Below the pieces are notes generated by a model, which had not been told where the DNA came from, searched no databases, and saw only the letters and a list, made by a program, of their open reading frames with translations. Position numbers and translations under genes: made by a program. A DNA stretch of 64,000 bases, from NCBI GenBank assembly GCA_964019425.1, contig OZ025814.1:124001-188000 (forward strand). The letters are read 5' to 3'. Below are positions 63,185 through 64,000 of this stretch, piece by piece (positions within the stretch are counted from its first letter, which is position 1; the number at the start of each line of letters is the position of its first letter). This DNA comes from Flectonema sp. DT1601 (Eukaryota > Euglenozoa > Diplonemea > Diplonemida > Diplonemidae).

Positions 63185-64000
63185 TGTTTTGGGGAGAGTT
63201 ACATCTGCTGTTTGCACCTGACAGTCCTGTTTAATATAATTATCATATCATTCGAAGAACTATTTTTTTTAAAAAAAAAATCCCTTTTTTTTTACGTATT
63301 TCTACTTCGTAGTTGGTATTGTCAACACAAAGTAGTTTACCATTTTTTTTAAAAAAAAAAAAAAAAATCTTCACAAATATTTTTTACAGCAAACAAAAAA
63401 TCACTGCAATGACATCGAAGCTGTGCATTATGCCGAGAGAGTTAACGAAGAAAGGTAAAAAAAAGAAAATTGAATTGAAAAAATAATTGAAAATAATAAA
63501 TGCTCTATATGCGGGTGTTGAGAGGCCCTTAACTACCTCCGACATCTTAAAGACTGAGGTAAATCCGATCAGCCGTTAACTAATCTTGCTGTTGATGATG
63601 TGAATCAAACTCAAAGAACGGAAAGGAGAGAAGGAAAATATAAAAAAAAAAAAAAAAAACAGAAATTCTAGTAAATCAACCATGATATATAAAAATTAGG
63701 GGAGCCGCTTGATATTCTCACAATCATCCTCCCCCAAAAAAATCATGATCAGGAAATGCCCTGAAATGTTAAACTTGTAACGGCGCTTTCGCCAGTCAGC
63801 GACTTAACAAAAAAAAGAGAAATAGAACGGAAGGATACTAACATACACAAAGGAAGGGGCAGAAATACGAAAAGTCGAAACACTACACAATTAACCTTAG
63901 TGCAGATTAGTACTTGAGGAATGAAATCAAAATTTTCCCTTAGTTTAGTTTTCACAACCACGAAAACAAATGAATTCGCAATATCAAAAAAAAAAAAAAA
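63185..64000. other. Intergenic, window end
   Basis: AT-rich, with several inverted T/A runs (63263-63282, 63342-63367). No gene recognised up to the end, which falls in an A run. Confidence 0.5.

Overview
The window is protist nuclear DNA: AT-rich, full of long A and T homopolymers, with small introns and no prokaryotic operon signals. Every gene I can defend lies on the minus strand: 16 different genes plus an extra copy of one (thiolase), and an 11-copy tandem gene array. Nearly every start codon has an AG within a few tens of bases upstream, in the same A-rich ...AAACAG or TTCAG context used by the cis-introns. One-way gene order plus acceptor-like AGs suggests long polycistronic transcription with spliced-leader trans-splicing, so my best guess is a euglenozoan of diplonemid or bodonid type. 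I found no spliced-leader RNA gene, so this remains inference.

Layout from low to high coordinate (the reverse of transcription). 0.3-12.3 kb: a TAN1/THUMPD1-type tRNA acetylation factor, an EGLN-like prolyl hydroxylase, a gene-poor 2.9 kb stretch, an ankyrin-repeat protein with an acylation-type N-terminus, a PPIP5K/Vip1 inositol pyrophosphate kinase, and a K+ channel with an EF-hand and a cNMP-binding domain. 13.3-21.2 kb: two B-type cyclins, each with an N-terminal destruction box. One cyclin intron is swollen to 1555 nt by a two-spacer satellite that also forms a larger array between the cyclins. 22-26.4 kb: a four-EF-hand protein and a large unknown coiled-coil protein.

26.5-47.65 kb: exactly 11 tandem units of 1918 or 1911 bp plus a 64 bp terminal duplication. 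Each unit encodes the same 266-residue, 16-cysteine protein with a signal peptide, in sequence much richer in G+C than its surroundings. This is the most remarkable object in the window.

47.65-64 kb: a small membrane-anchored protein, three covarying hairpins, PEX2 (four exons, two of them too short to be obvious), two almost identical thiolases ending in a PTS1-like PKL, a mitochondrial-looking 2OG oxygenase, a CCA- and A-tailed tRNA-Lys half, a ubiquitin-like/LRR protein, a DUF1697 protein, a MAP65/Ase1/PRC1 spindle protein and a type II membrane protein.

Functional themes are cell division (two mitotic cyclins, MAP65), peroxisomal metabolism (PEX2 and two thiolases side by side), and Ca2+, cyclic-nucleotide and inositol-pyrophosphate signalling. 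Exon boundaries were set by reading frame, GT..AG ends and family alignment from memory; no search was run.
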